DNA of 64,000 bases from Chanos chanos (taxonomy: Eukaryota; Chordata; Actinopteri; Gonorynchiformes; Chanidae), in NCBI RefSeq assembly GCF_902362185.1, contig NC_044497.1:41150501-41214500 (forward strand), read 5' to 3'. Positions within the stretch are counted from its first letter, which is position 1. Each line of letters starts with the position of its first letter. A program made the translations under genes and the position numbers. This document shows, piece after piece, positions 40,701 to 52,920 of this stretch. Under the pieces are notes generated by a model, which had not been told where the DNA came from, searched no databases, and saw only the letters and a program-made list of their open reading frames with translations.

Positions 40701-43700
40701 TGGGAGGAAGACTGGAGAGAATTTCAGAGAATGCAAAAAAACGAGAGGTCATGGTCTTTTGATAACCAGCACAAATGTTGAAACCTCTTGAAATATAATG
40801 TTGGCAACATCCACCTGCTGAAGCAACTGGTGAGTAAATCAGAGAAACAGCCACTTTACTGAGATGAATGGAAACTAACCAATGTTTCAATTGATAACAG
40901 CGGTTTCACGGTCGATTAAAAAAACTGAAAAAGAGAAGTGTGCATCCTCATGCGTGTAATGAGTACCTGCTGAAAGTAATGAGGTGCTGATGGTGCCACT
41001 GCTCCTGGTATGGGCTGATGTGGTTGTGGCTGGGCAGGGGTGTAGGCCGGCACTGGTGCTTGGGCTGCTGGTTGCACATTCTCCACCGGGGCCACAGGGG
41101 CAGCCGCCTGCTGACCCAGAGCTTTGCTCAGACGATCTCGTAGCTGCTGGACAGTAGCCTGAATTTAAAACAAACTGTGTTACTCAGTATATACCACTGA
41201 ACTGGAGGATGCACTCTAGTGAATTGCATCTTAATCTTCCATTTCACAAACTTGTAAAACATCTCATAACCTCACCACAATGTTAAAAAATATCTATACC
41301 TACTCCAATTTTTTAATAAAGACTGACAGTTTGAGCTTACCTGGTCAGCACTGTTAGGCAGGTAGGAGATAGCTGTTTGTAAGCTGCCCTGTGATGCCAA
41401 AAGACTGGCATACTGACTCATCTTTTCTGCCAGCAGAGCACCGACAGCAGGGGCTGCACCACCCTGAGTTTGCACCACAGCCTGGCGTAGGACTACCACC
41501 TTTTCTACCAGGTCCTGCAAAAGAGCACCCAAGCCAAAGCATCAAGCATCCGTAATCCACTGCAGTGTTTTTCTACTCTGAATCCTGGTCTGATTACAGA
41601 ATCCGTGATTGTTCTATCAACGCATATTAGGGGTGGGCTCTGACAAAAATCAAGCATCTGTTGTAAAGCATCTGTGACCCAGAAGATCTTGAAATAGAAA
41701 ATGAGAAATACCAATGCGGTACAACACAATAAAATACCATTTTCCACCTGCAGATGGTCACTAACTTCCTAACAGATATTGCCTAATGACAACCACGACA
41801 TTGTCAGATTACATAATTTGTGTCATGTCTGGCTCATTGACAAATAGGAGATTGACACTTATTGGTTGTAGTGTAGACAGACCTGCAGGGAAAGGGGGCA
41901 GTGGAAGTCCTGAGCTTTAGTCCAGCACGCTACCAGCTGCTCCACACTACCAGCACAGATGTAACACAGGCAGGCCTGGACCTGCAGAGCTGGGTCCTCA
42001 GAGGCCTCCAGTCTGGAACCAAGCAACCCTGGACAAACACAAAGAACACCTCTACCATCAGGTACCGCGACTCATAGAATTGGTCATAAGCATATTTAAT
42101 AATGCCTTACTAAAATCATTAGCACTGTGCAAAATCAATCTTGTGGCAAATGTAAGAAGGTATAAATCTTAAGCGTTCAAGTCTTTACAAACATCGGCTA
42201 TAGAGCAGAGACATTGCAACATCTAAACTGAAAGTATATCAGACATCAAAGAACAACAGTATATGTGAAAAAAATTGATATTAGACTGTCCTAAAAAACA
42301 ATCTAAGAAAGGCTGTGGAGTTCATGGATATTTTTTGCTTCAGTTCGTTTGTTGGTAAGATTGAAACCACTTTTCTAAAATTGCTATTTACATTTAAGAA
42401 AACTCTAGAAAAACATTATTGTGCAATAGATTTCTGGTAAAAGAACACTTTAAAAACATGAAAAAAATCAAATAAATGTTTAATGTTAACACTGTCAAGT
42501 GATGTATGCACACTGGACAGTCCAGTCTACCCTATAATCCCAACAATACACCGACTTGGCTGAGCTATCCCTCTGTCATGACACATCTTGCACTTAAAAT
42601 TATTTTCCTCATCTCAAGTTCTGAGTCAAACCATTTTGTTTCATCATCCTACTCTATAATGAAAAAGAAATGACAGCATTATTTTTCCAGCAGTTATTCA
42701 ATGAGCAAAAATGGGGAGTAAATAGTAACACCTCTTAAAAAATAAGAAGACTGGAACTACAGGTGGCTAGAGAACCAAGAGAGGAGATGGACGTACAGAG
42801 AGAACTCACCACAAAGAGAGGAGAACTCCTCAGGCTTGGCATAAGTCATCACGCCAGCAAGAGCCTCCTTCCAGTTTTGTAGGTCACATGTCTCCAGAAT
42901 GTCCAACCAGTCCTTTGTCACCACAGCACTGATGAGCTAAAAAACATACGGATATGTATAAACAACACTGCTGACTTGGTAATTAGTGCTTACCATTAAT
43001 AAACATCAACACAGCTGGACAAACGTTGACACCGAAGGGAATGAACATCTATCAATAAAAGTTGAATGTTAGATTAACTGATGACAACAGTGAAAGGGAA
43101 TGAAGTCACTTAAATGTGGCTGAGCAGAGCCTGATGAAGTGGTCAGCTGTGTCATGGTAATGTATGACAGGGTGATGTGGTCTCACCTTGGAGATCTTGC
43201 TCTGTGTTTTGATGAGGTACTTCTTCTGGGTCTTCTCTAAAAGCTCTGGCCCACCAGCAATGGCCAGGATGATGCCATCTGCCATGCGGTTGTCATGGAG
43301 ACAAAGCTCAACAGCAGCCTCAAAGTCTCCAGTAAGTAGTGCTTGAGTTATCAGTCCATCGACATCTGCAGAAAAAAGACACAACTATCAGACTACAAGG
43401 AGTCTTCAGTAACACAGCACACCTATAGGGAAAGTGAGGCTCCAAAATAGGAAGCAGCAGAACAGGTAAGACTTTGCAAATCAGTTGGTATAGTACAAGG
43501 CTGAAATACTTTTAACCAAATTTTATTTGCGTAGATAAGACTGTACTTACTGTGATTAACTTTGAGGTTAACAGGATCTGTGGCTTGAGTCACTTCGGGA
43601 GTAGGAGTCTCTTCAGCGACAACTGTCTCTTCAGGAGCAGGAGTTTCCTCTGGAGCAAGGGCAGGTTCCTCTTCAACTAGCCCATTCTCCTCAACCTTTG

Positions 43701-46700
43701 TAAGTACATTAGCATCAATCACTGAGCATCTGACAAAAACTAGCGTGGCTGTTACATTTTCACTAGCAACTTTTAACATTTTTGACCTTTTCAAAAGTTA
43801 AATCATAAATAATGCTGTAAACAGGAAGAATATTCACATACGCTGACACACAGAAACACTCAAGAGCATGCAGAGTAGATGCAAATTGACTTGAAAAAGA
43901 AACATATATAAACAATATATATGTTATATATATATAAGCAATTTTTTTTTTTTTACAATTTTATAGTACTTGCTTGATTCCATTCCTGGCAAACATGGGG
44001 GTCAGTGACAAATGATTTTCAAAACCTACTTTACTGACAAAATAAATGAAATACTTCCATCTCATTATGTGAATAACACCAAGACTTTCCAAATTAACTG
44101 TAGGTGGAGGGAAAATGTAGATTTTATGAGTAAACAGTGATGCTAAGACTTAATAAACGGGTAGCCAGCATTCCTGTGTGAAAAGGTCTGACGCGATGTG
44201 TTGGTAAAGAGTATTTAACTTTACTTTCCGAATCCAGAAGTGAGACTGTCTGTGTAGATGAAGCGATTAATTTCTTCGTTTACAAAAAGGGTTTCATTGA
44301 TAGAAATAAATGCGGACATTGCATATGTGTCACACAGGGATGCAGTGGCAAAACTCTTTGGCAGATAAGGGGCTGGGTGAGGTGAGGGTACCTCCTCCAG
44401 TGGAATTTCCTCATCAGTAGGATCCACAGTAGCATCTACACCTTCTGATGCCTGATCAACAGACTTGGTGGCCAGGTCTGACTGGGATTCAGGTTGAGGG
44501 ACCAGGTTTACTTCTTGGACAGGCAGAACGTCAGCTGGCTGAGTGAGGTCGAACTCTGGAGCATTCTGCTGAGGGTCAACCGGAGGTGCAATAACGGGCA
44601 TACCCTGTGAGTCAACTTGAGGTAAGAACTCTGTTGCTGGTTGGGGTGGGGCAAAATGATTTGAATGGTCAGGCTGAAGGCTGATTGGAGGAGCTAGCAC
44701 TGGTATAGATTGTTGAGCATCAACTGGATGAAACTGAACCGGTGCAGACTGCTGAGCAATAATTTGGGGAGCTAGCTCTAGAACAGGTTGATGAGCATCG
44801 ATTTGAGGTGCTAGTTCTGGAACAGACTGCTGAACATCAACTGGAGGTGCCAGAATTGGTACAGAGTGTAGAGCATTGATTGGAGGAACTGGTTCGAGTA
44901 CAGGTTGTTGAGTACAAAGTTGAGGTGCTAGGTCTGGAACAGACTGCTGAGCATCAATTGGAGATGCAAGAACTGGCAGAGAGTGTAGAGCACTGATTGG
45001 CGGTACTGGCTCTAGTACAGGTTGTTGAGTACAAAATTGAGGTGCTAGGTCTGGAACAGACTGCTGAGCATCAATTGGAGGTGCCAGGACTGGTACAGAG
45101 TGTAGAGCACTGAGTGGAGGTACTGGCTCTAGTACAGGTTGTTGAGCACCAAATTGAAGTGCTACGTCTGGTACAGGCTGCTGAGCATCATTTGAAGATG
45201 CCAGAACTGGTAGAGGCTGTTGAGCATTAATTGGTGGTACCAGAACTGGTACAGATTGTAAAGTATCAACTGGAGGCACTAGCTCTGGCACAGATTGTTG
45301 AACATTGTTTATCCCTTGGAAAGACTGTTGCAGATCCACTGGCGCTGTATACAATGGCATTGACTGATTTAGATCTACAACAGGGGTAGATTCAGGCATA
45401 GCCTGGAATTCTGGAGAGGTCAGATCAAACTCTGCCACAGACTGTTGTAGACTATCTGGTGGTGTGCTCAGTGGCATGGGCTCTGCTGCAAGCTGAGGAA
45501 CCGAGGGTATAAAGTCTGGTACAGGCTGCGAGTCCACAGGCGGCGGCAAATGCACATTTGGCGCGAGTTCAGTTGGAGGCGTCAATTCAAAAGCAGACAT
45601 AAGGTCAACAGGAGGAGCAAGGTCAGGTTCAGCTTGACTGTCAAGAACAGGCTCAGCACAGGGGGCAAGCATGGGATCAGACAGTGGTTCATTTAGTGAT
45701 GGCCAGTCAGGCTCAGACTGCAGGCTAAGCTCAAGCATAGGCTGATTGGTGGTCTGAGGAGCCAGCGTAAGGGGCAGTTCAGGCTGGGCAGCAACAGAGG
45801 GCTCTGGGATGGGCTGAGGTACAGGGTCAGGATCAGGGGTGGCTTCAGCCTGATGGTCAGCGACAGGAGCAGGAGGAGCAGCAGCAGGATCAGGAGAGGA
45901 GGAAGGCTACTCACGCACACAAGGGACAGGCATTCACACAGGATTTAGCAAAGAGAATGATTATAAAAAGCACCCTGGCACGGAATGGAAATAAAACTGA
46001 TGATAGCAAGGGGAAATTTCCAGGGGGCACAATTGGATGCTGAGCATAAAAAGCTTGGATTAACTTGGAAAGAAAATGCATATCAGACATCAGAAGATCT
46101 CCCAGACATGTCCCTCAGAAGTCATATAAAAAGTAAAAGTCTCCTGAGAGGTCTCCTACAAAGTCTCCTATAAATGTGAAGCAAAATAAAAATTCCTGCT
46201 GTGACCCACAATGCCCCATGGACCACATTAGGAGATCTAGAGATTCTAGACCTTGACCTGATACACTTTATGTATTAACTGGACATAAAAAGGCTGATAT
46301 GCCTCATCTGAAGGTCAGTTTGGAAAAATATAAATTAACAGCAAATATAAATTTATGGCAAATTAATGATGAAAATGACTGTATCTCTTGTACTATAAAG
46401 TGTCACTATGCTGTCTATCAGAAATAAATTGTAATCCCCAAAAGCAATTGATAAAAGACATAATCAACAAGACTGAATCACTTTAAAACAAACAAACAAA
46501 CAAACAAATTAACAAACAATTCATTTAACAATTCCAAAAATTATTAAAATGTGCTAATTTGTATTTTGTTTATTCACATTTTTTAAACATACTAGAATGT
46601 CATTGCACTTACTATACTATCATGCTTTGCATCACATACTATCATGCTTTGCATCACATTCTGTTCCAGTTTTGACAATATCCCATTTCCTCTTGTATGG

Positions 46701-49056
46701 TGCAATGATATTTAACAGAAAACCAAATCTTATCTCACTTCCCCTTTTTTATAAACAGTAAGTGGGAAAACAAAAAGGAGGGCTGATACAATCAAGTAGT
46801 CACTGATACTTGATCCCGTAGTATTAGGTGGCATGTATGCATTAAGTCACAGAACTGAATTTAAATAGACAAGTATTTCAGCACATATATGATGCTCAAT
46901 ATTGCAGCATTATCGATCTCGTAACCCTCTCATTTTTCAGTATCCAGTAGATCTTGATTCAAACAATTATAAGACTAAAAAACTAATCAGTAAGTAAATC
47001 AATTAACCATTGAAAAACCGTCAGTGTGCAGGAATTAGTGAAAGCACAGATTAGATTTAAATTTTCTCACCTCATTCACTTCAGCTGATTCATCATCTTT
47101 CCCTTCTAATGCTGATGCAATCTGAAAGTCAAAATAAAAACGTGAAACTCTGCCCTCTGAGAATACATAGGAACAGTAACACAGTACAATAAATACTTTC
47201 GATCAAAAAGTGAAATCAATAACACTATATAAATTTTTATCTCCTATAAGTGAAAAGGATGTCTGCATCATATCACAGGAAGGCACAGAGCCTAAGAATC
47301 ACCTTTAGTGCAACTTCCTCTTTTTTGTATCCCAGAAGTTCCAAGTATTTCCCACGAACATCATTCTCAAAGTTAACCTGAAAAAGTAAACATAAACTGA
47401 ATATCTGACAAACCTCGAATAATTCCATATGACTCAGTATAGGCAAATAAGACACAATTTATGTTTGCTAGCAATAACACAAGAACAACAACAAGTGGCT
47501 GACAAGGAAAATTCTATATATGTAAATTCCATTTAAGGTTTACATCCTGATAAGTTCTTACCTTCAGAAAAGACCACACTGTCTTTTCAAACTCATTCTG
47601 GGCAGTGTCAATCTTGGACTGGCAGAATTCCACAAAAGTTCCTTCAGTCAAGGTGGCCTGAAGCTGATTTGAGCGGTCTAGGAAAGCTGTTTCTGTGACC
47701 ACTTGGCTGACATGGACAATGTGGGCAGTAGGCTGCTGAGGTTGTTGGGGTGATGGCTTGACATTCTCCAAGGAGACCAGTTTACCACCAAACTGTTGCC
47801 AAACATAATGATTCCATTAAAGACATACATCAGACAGTAATCCAGCTTGAACTTTGCACTTTATGGTGAGTGAGAGAGATACTTACAGCAAAGGAGGCCC
47901 CGACTGGTCGTCGGATCCACTTGGGGGGTTTCTTCAAGGGCGTGACAGTGGTCTTGGGGGCACTGGACTGTGGTAGCTGCAACGGCGGCAATGTCTGCCC
48001 TGTCCCGAACGGATCCATGTTTCCAAAAGAGGCACTTATCTGTCAAGTCACAGGATATCATGCCACAACAGTGAAAACAACACTTAAATTGAACCTAACT
48101 GATTTACCTAAATTCATGCCTTTACATATTGTAAGGCACATGAGTCATTATCTCCAATCTATCTAACAGTCAAATAGGGCTTCAATGATTGTAACATCTG
48201 ACTACATTAAGTTTGGTCAACTTTAACTTACATGTTCTCAATGTAGAGAAAAGAAATACATGAGGATGTTCAGTTCGGTGGCCTCATAACTTGTGACGCT
48301 GTTGTGATATCTGATGTCAGTACCTGATCCACTTGGGGATTGTTTACGGTCTCATTGCTTCCTCCCATGATGGAGTAGATGCTGATGTGCCCATCAAAAG
48401 CTGCAGCTGACAAAACTGCTGGGTTTCTGGGACACCACTGAATGTCAAAGCACCACTGTGTGCTTGTTGGCAACTCATAGAGCACCTGATGAAATAGCAT
48501 CAAAGAAGAGGGTGGTAACTTAGTGTAGTGGCATTTTGGGGCGCTTAGTGTAACTATAGTGTTACAAAGCTGACATATGTGATGTAGTCATAACAGCATG
48601 TCAGATTTAATGTGATTAAACAAGCACCAAATATGTAAACATGGAGAGGCTCTAGAACTCTTGGCAAATGAGAGAAAAGCTTTAAAGGAATGAAAGAAAT
48701 TTTTTAAGTGAAAAGAAAAGAATGTCACTGAGCTCATTTAATCTACTTGCAAAGATTATTAAGAGTAGATAATGTATGACTTATGTTAAGTCTAAACTCA
48801 TGTCTTACGTGAATATAGTTCAGGGAAGGTTGCACAAAAACGTAGTATGGGTTACTTTAATATATCACAAGTTGTTTTTTGATAAGTTTTTGTGCTATTA
48901 TGCAGTAACTGATCACTTTTTGTGTCAGCATGTCTGAACGTGTCTCACCTCAGCAGTGTTGGGGTTCCAACACAGAATTCTGTTATCCTTTCCACAGCTA
49001 AGGAGGAGTTCAGGATCTGCCAGACTCCAGGCAATGGCCAAGACACCTCTGAGCAT

Positions 49057-49089
<33 letters not shown>

Positions 49090-51602
49090 CTAGTCAATAT
49101 ACTCAGGAGAACAGACAATGGACAGCTGTGTATACACAAGTAATATGAGCAGAATATAAAGCAGAAATATATATCAGAGAAAATAACACAATCAAGGTAA
49201 AATAAAAACATTCCCAAGTGGTTAAGGACTCCAAGTGCATTCAAGGTGCTCCAGGTTAACCGAATATGAAATATCTGGCTATCACTTTCTTGAAATCTAG
49301 ATGAAAATTCCAATGAAAGGAGCTTTAAATTTGCTGACTGATTACTGACTAATGATTAGTAACTTTTAATTTCATATGTAGAGCTCTGTCATCCACTGTT
49401 GCACATTACGACAACACTGGGAAATTAACAAATATCTGAAGGACTGCCCACCTTGTGTGATTCTCTAGGACTTTAAGAGGAGAGGTAGCAAAGCGAAGGT
49501 CCCACATTTGGATGACAGGCATGCGGTCATCTTCAGATGCCAGGACCAACTGTGTAGCCACCTCAGGATGCCAAGCCAGCCCAGAGCAGTGCATCTGAAA
49601 GCCCAGGACATAAAGAAAATCAGGAGACTAAGTGCAACATATGAAGCTCCGAAGCTGATAAAACTGTGAAATTTTGACATAATGTCAAAAGCACCAGGTG
49701 TATTAAGGCCTGCTCACTACATAAAACTTTTTGAAATAAGTCACAGACCCTGTTGCTGTGGTCGCTGACTTTGATGATGAGGTCGTTCTTCCTAAGGTCC
49801 CAGACAGAGGCTCTGCCACTGGGGCTGGCTGATGCCAAAATGTGTTGTACCTGTCTATTCCATGCCACACAGCTGATGTCCTCCAGTGGCTGAAAACAAC
49901 AACAAAATAAGCAAGATCTTTCAACACTGAGTTTGCAGTACCTAGCGAATATGCTGTAGGTGGGTTACTATGAACAAACAGTACACCAACAATGCAAAGA
50001 TATGACAGAGATTAGGCTTTACAATGTTTTAGTATGTTTTGTCAAAACAAAGAAAAAAAATGAACTTTGCACAACCTAGTTTCACAGTGTATAATGCTTT
50101 TACCTGAGTTTTTGGTCCTGGTGTCATAGGTGAAGCAAAGTTGTTCAAATCCCAGATGTAGATTTCTGACTCATTTCCGCCTGAGGCCACCAGGTTTGTC
50201 TAGGAATAGTCATCAGGATTTTCAGTTAACCAACTGGAGCTGAAAACTGACAGTATTTGAGTATTTAAAAATGGTGGGAAAAACACATGCAGTGCTTTTA
50301 AGAGGTTACCTGAAATGAGTTTACATCTAGGGCTTGGACCGATCCAGTATGTTTGCTGCTTTGAGCAATGACAGCTTCACTGTCACCAGAGATAATCTTA
50401 AAAGGGTCATAGAGGATAATATTGCCATTCTCTCCTCCAGCTATGAGTATCCCTGAAGGCAGCCCATCAGCATCAGTATCATGAGGGCCCCAAACCATCT
50501 TATGGTATCTGTAAAGATAAAAAAAAAAGCTTCTGTAAACAAACTATGCATCATGATAATGACAGCTGTCCCAACAATAGGACACTGATGACAGTCAGTC
50601 TATGAATAATAATGTGTATAAAAATTTTTTTTATAGCTATACATCTAACTCTGCTTCATTAACACTGCAAGCATATGACATATGACTGTACTCTGACAAA
50701 ACAAAGCCATTATACAGATCCAACAGCAGACGTCCTGCTAATCTTTGTTCAGTTAAAAGTGAACCATCTAAATATAACACATAGAATCCCTTACTGAAGT
50801 GCATATATACAAATTTATGACCATCTGTCAGTTTTAGAGGCAAACAAATGCACTTCGAACGTAGGCACTGTTAATGCTACTCACTTCCTGGGGATTTGTA
50901 TTCTATAAAGACAACAATGTCCTACAACTTGATGATACAGAACAGGTGAGAACTGCTATGACAGTAGGAGTTGCTAAGAAACTGCTAAGGTGCCTTTGCT
51001 GACGTGAAAAAATAGCATACAGTACAGCACATACAGAACATTCCAGTACCTGTGAGGGGATGCGAGTGCACCGCAAGACTTCATGGCCAAAGTGGGTTCA
51101 GCCAGGTCTAACTCAAAGATCTCTAGTGAAGCATTGGTGCTAAAGGTAGCATCAAGCTGCTGAGCAGAGGTACCTGGTAAAACAAAGTAAAAACAGTGTG
51201 CTAAAGGAACACTGGATTACATGAGTGGAGAGCAGGTGCAAGCTAAAATCAATGGGCAAAATAACATGTTTCGTCCAACAAGACCATTTACAGACAGCTT
51301 TGAGACAAAACCCACAATCTCGTTATTCTGGCCGGCTCTACATTCACTTCACTACAGAATGTACAAGTAACAGACAACAGAGCACTTCAATCACAAATTG
51401 CTTTAAAACAACACAGATATAAAACAGATGACAATTCCTCAAGAGCCAAGAAATCGTGTGCTACTCAGTCAACAGAAAGTTGCATTTCTCACTAAGATTA
51501 GTTGATTCTAGCCAGAGCTGTACCTGCTGCTAAGTAGATAGGATGGTGCTGAGCAGGGCTCCAGGCCTGAATAGCCGTGCGATTGATCTCTTTAAGCTTC
51601 AT
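34735..51602 (-). CDS. sec31a: SEC31A, COPII outer-coat subunit, 27 coding exons
   Basis: Sec31 pairs with Sec13 to form the outer COPII cage at ER exit sites and stimulates Sar1 GTP hydrolysis through Sec23. Coding exons: 51602-51524, 51173-51050, 50508-50310, 50199-50104, 49889-49749, 49594-49452, 49048-48949, 48485-48324, 48039-47887, 47792-47562, 47377-47303, 47121-47071, 45906-44392, 43695-43551, 43365-43187, 42936-42810, 42028-41883, 41514-41341, 41158-40967, 40584-40489, 38951-38858, 38481-38089, 36394-36336, 36069-35830, 35666-35547, 35314-35243, 34914-34735. All phases agree; 1,761 aa, or 1,256 without the 1,515-nt exon (human 1,220). Residues 1-~348 are the WD40 propeller ([30 protein letters not shown]), then the Sec13-binding blade and alpha-solenoid ([40 protein letters not shown]), a Pro-rich segment and a conserved C-terminal domain ending [12 protein letters not shown]. 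The mammalian ALG-2-binding PPPPGF motif was not found. Confidence 0.96.
38965..39000. repeat. (AGAAG)n tract upstream of a sec31a acceptor
   Basis: In the transcript it reads as a (CUUCU)n polypyrimidine tract ending about 14 nt before the acceptor of exon 38951-38858, so the repeat itself supplies the pyrimidine tract of that splice site. Confidence 0.8.
44392..45906 (-). other. sec31a: sec31a giant repeat exon (1,515 nt, 505 codons)
   Basis: Acceptor gtgagtag|CCT at 45907 and donor GAGGAG|gtaccc at 44392 bound an exon of exactly 505 codons with phase-0 introns on both sides, so it can be included or skipped without a frame change. It encodes a Pro/Gln/Val/Leu-rich low-complexity loop (start [14 protein letters not shown], end DEEIPLEE) between two halves of the alpha-solenoid, where human SEC31A has only a short acidic linker. 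The next exon (43695-43551) is acidic with PEET repeats, matching that linker. The frame is open for the whole length, which for repeat DNA of this size argues for selection on translation. The acceptor tract is modest, consistent with regulated use. Confidence 0.8.
44690..45330 (-). repeat. 39-bp tandem repeats in 117-bp higher-order units
   Basis: Coding minisatellite within the sec31a giant exon. The landmark ggttg(t/a)tgag recurs at 44786, 44903, 45020 and 45137, spacing exactly 117 bp. Each 117-bp unit encodes three related 13-residue modules: [26 protein letters not shown] and [13 protein letters not shown]. More diverged modules extend on both sides. Confidence 0.9.
46616..46659. repeat. 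22-bp perfect tandem duplication
   Basis: Two adjacent identical copies of a 22-bp unit beginning actatcatgc, in the sec31a intron upstream of the giant exon. A simple duplication; nothing suggests function. Confidence 0.85.
49058..49087. repeat. (CA)n microsatellite at a sec31a splice acceptor
   Basis: In the transcript it is a (GU)n tract that ends about 9 nt before the acceptor of exon 49048-48949 and so replaces a normal polypyrimidine tract. Confidence 0.95.
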
Positions 51603-52699
51603 CCTAGTGAGGGGAAACATAAACATGGATTGAGGTCTCAATCATATCTCTCATAAAAGATCTGTAGTAGGCTACTGTGCTGCTTGAAGACACATTGGAT
51701 GATGCACCCGATATCATGCATCTGTAATGGGTTAGAGAGCTTTTCCTTCAGTGACAAGAAGAATCTAAGAAGACACAACACTAATGATCAATGTGTCAGA
51801 TTACCTTACTTCAAACATACCATCTTAAATTCTCCTCAATCTTATGTGCACAAATGAGCAGGTCAGAGTAAATGTAACACAAAGTAATGTTACCATTACT
51901 TTGACAAGAAGCATGGTATAGGATTGGGAGCCCAACTAACTATGTCTGTGCTATTTACAAGGGTTATGTCATATGTGACAGACTATTGTGGCACAGTGTC
52001 CAGTTATGATAAGTTAAACATTAAAATACATTCATGTATAAACGAAACTACAAAGTGTTTCAATGCTTGTAAACACTACTTGTTTGTTGACTGGCCACAG
52101 AGGATTTTCAGAAAAGTGTAATTTGTCAGACTTTAAGAGTTTGACTTCGGCATAGAACATCCGGTGACAAAGAAAAAATTATGGATGCTCTTCATTGAGG
52201 GGTTATTTAGCTTTTATCTTCGAAGGGACTTAGTACTGACCTGAAACTGAGACATAAACAAAACAGATGAACATTTATTATCATTGCACTAATACACTAA
52301 TTTTCATTGTGTCAAACGAATCAAACAGCTGAACTGTTGTCTCATCGACGCAGTATGTCTTCGACAGCATAAAAACACAACAGATGTCAAACTGACAATT
52401 TGAAAAAGAAATCACCGTATTTATGACGACAGTTTATTGCACGTCGACAGCGCAGAGAAGTGCAATTCATTGTCGCTAGCAAAAGAAATATCAATGTACG
52501 GACTGAAACAGTGACATTAATAGACCGTTACGTAAATATTCACTGGCAGATACAGAGTTTCGAGATCTGTAAGTGTTAAAACGGTGGAGTCAATAGAGAA
52601 TAGTAAGAAACAACAAAGAACAAACTGACTAAACTGCAGCTAGCCGATAAGCTACATATGCTAATAAACAGGGTTCCACATGACTACTGAAGTGCTTAC

Positions 52700-52870
52700 C
52701 TTCTTTTTTTGTAATTTCTTCAAGCATTCACACACACATTCAAGCAATAATCAGGGGTATGACACGTAAAACAACAACTTAAAGTATCCTTCTAATTGTT
52801 GTGCAAGATTTAAAATTAGTTTGCTGTAGTCCCGGCTGCAGGTTGGGAGAATTCCACGTCCCCACTAGTG
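52700..52870 (-). other. sec31a: sec31a noncoding first exon (approximate)
   Basis: On the minus strand, AAGAAG|gtaagc at 52700/52699 is a strong donor upstream of the coding start exon (acceptor ctcactag at 51604). Vertebrate SEC31A has a noncoding first exon in this place. The 5' limit is a guess: an ETS-like CACTTCCGG at 52911-52919 just beyond it suggests a promoter there. Confidence 0.5.
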
Positions 52871-52920
52871 TCCATCAACGTGGCACAATAACTCCCTCCC
52901 CTGAGTCGAGCACTTCCGGT
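52871..52920. promoter_or_regulatory. sec31a promoter motifs (CCACG core, ETS site)
   Basis: aacgtggca (CCACGTT on the minus strand, 52876-52884) contains the CCACG core used by ER-stress bZIP factors, and CACTTCCGG (52911-52919; CCGGAAGTG reversed) is a strong ETS/GABP match. COPII genes are known targets of CREB3-family and XBP1 factors; use of these sites is inference. Confidence 0.4.

Noticed and set aside
44221-44391. Extension of the sec31a repeat frame to a stop codon (ending TSGFGK)
   Set aside because: A donor GAGGAG|gtaccc at 44392 joins in phase to the next exon and restores the Sec31 sequence; the extension lacks repeats. It could still be an alternative end and is worth checking in cDNA.
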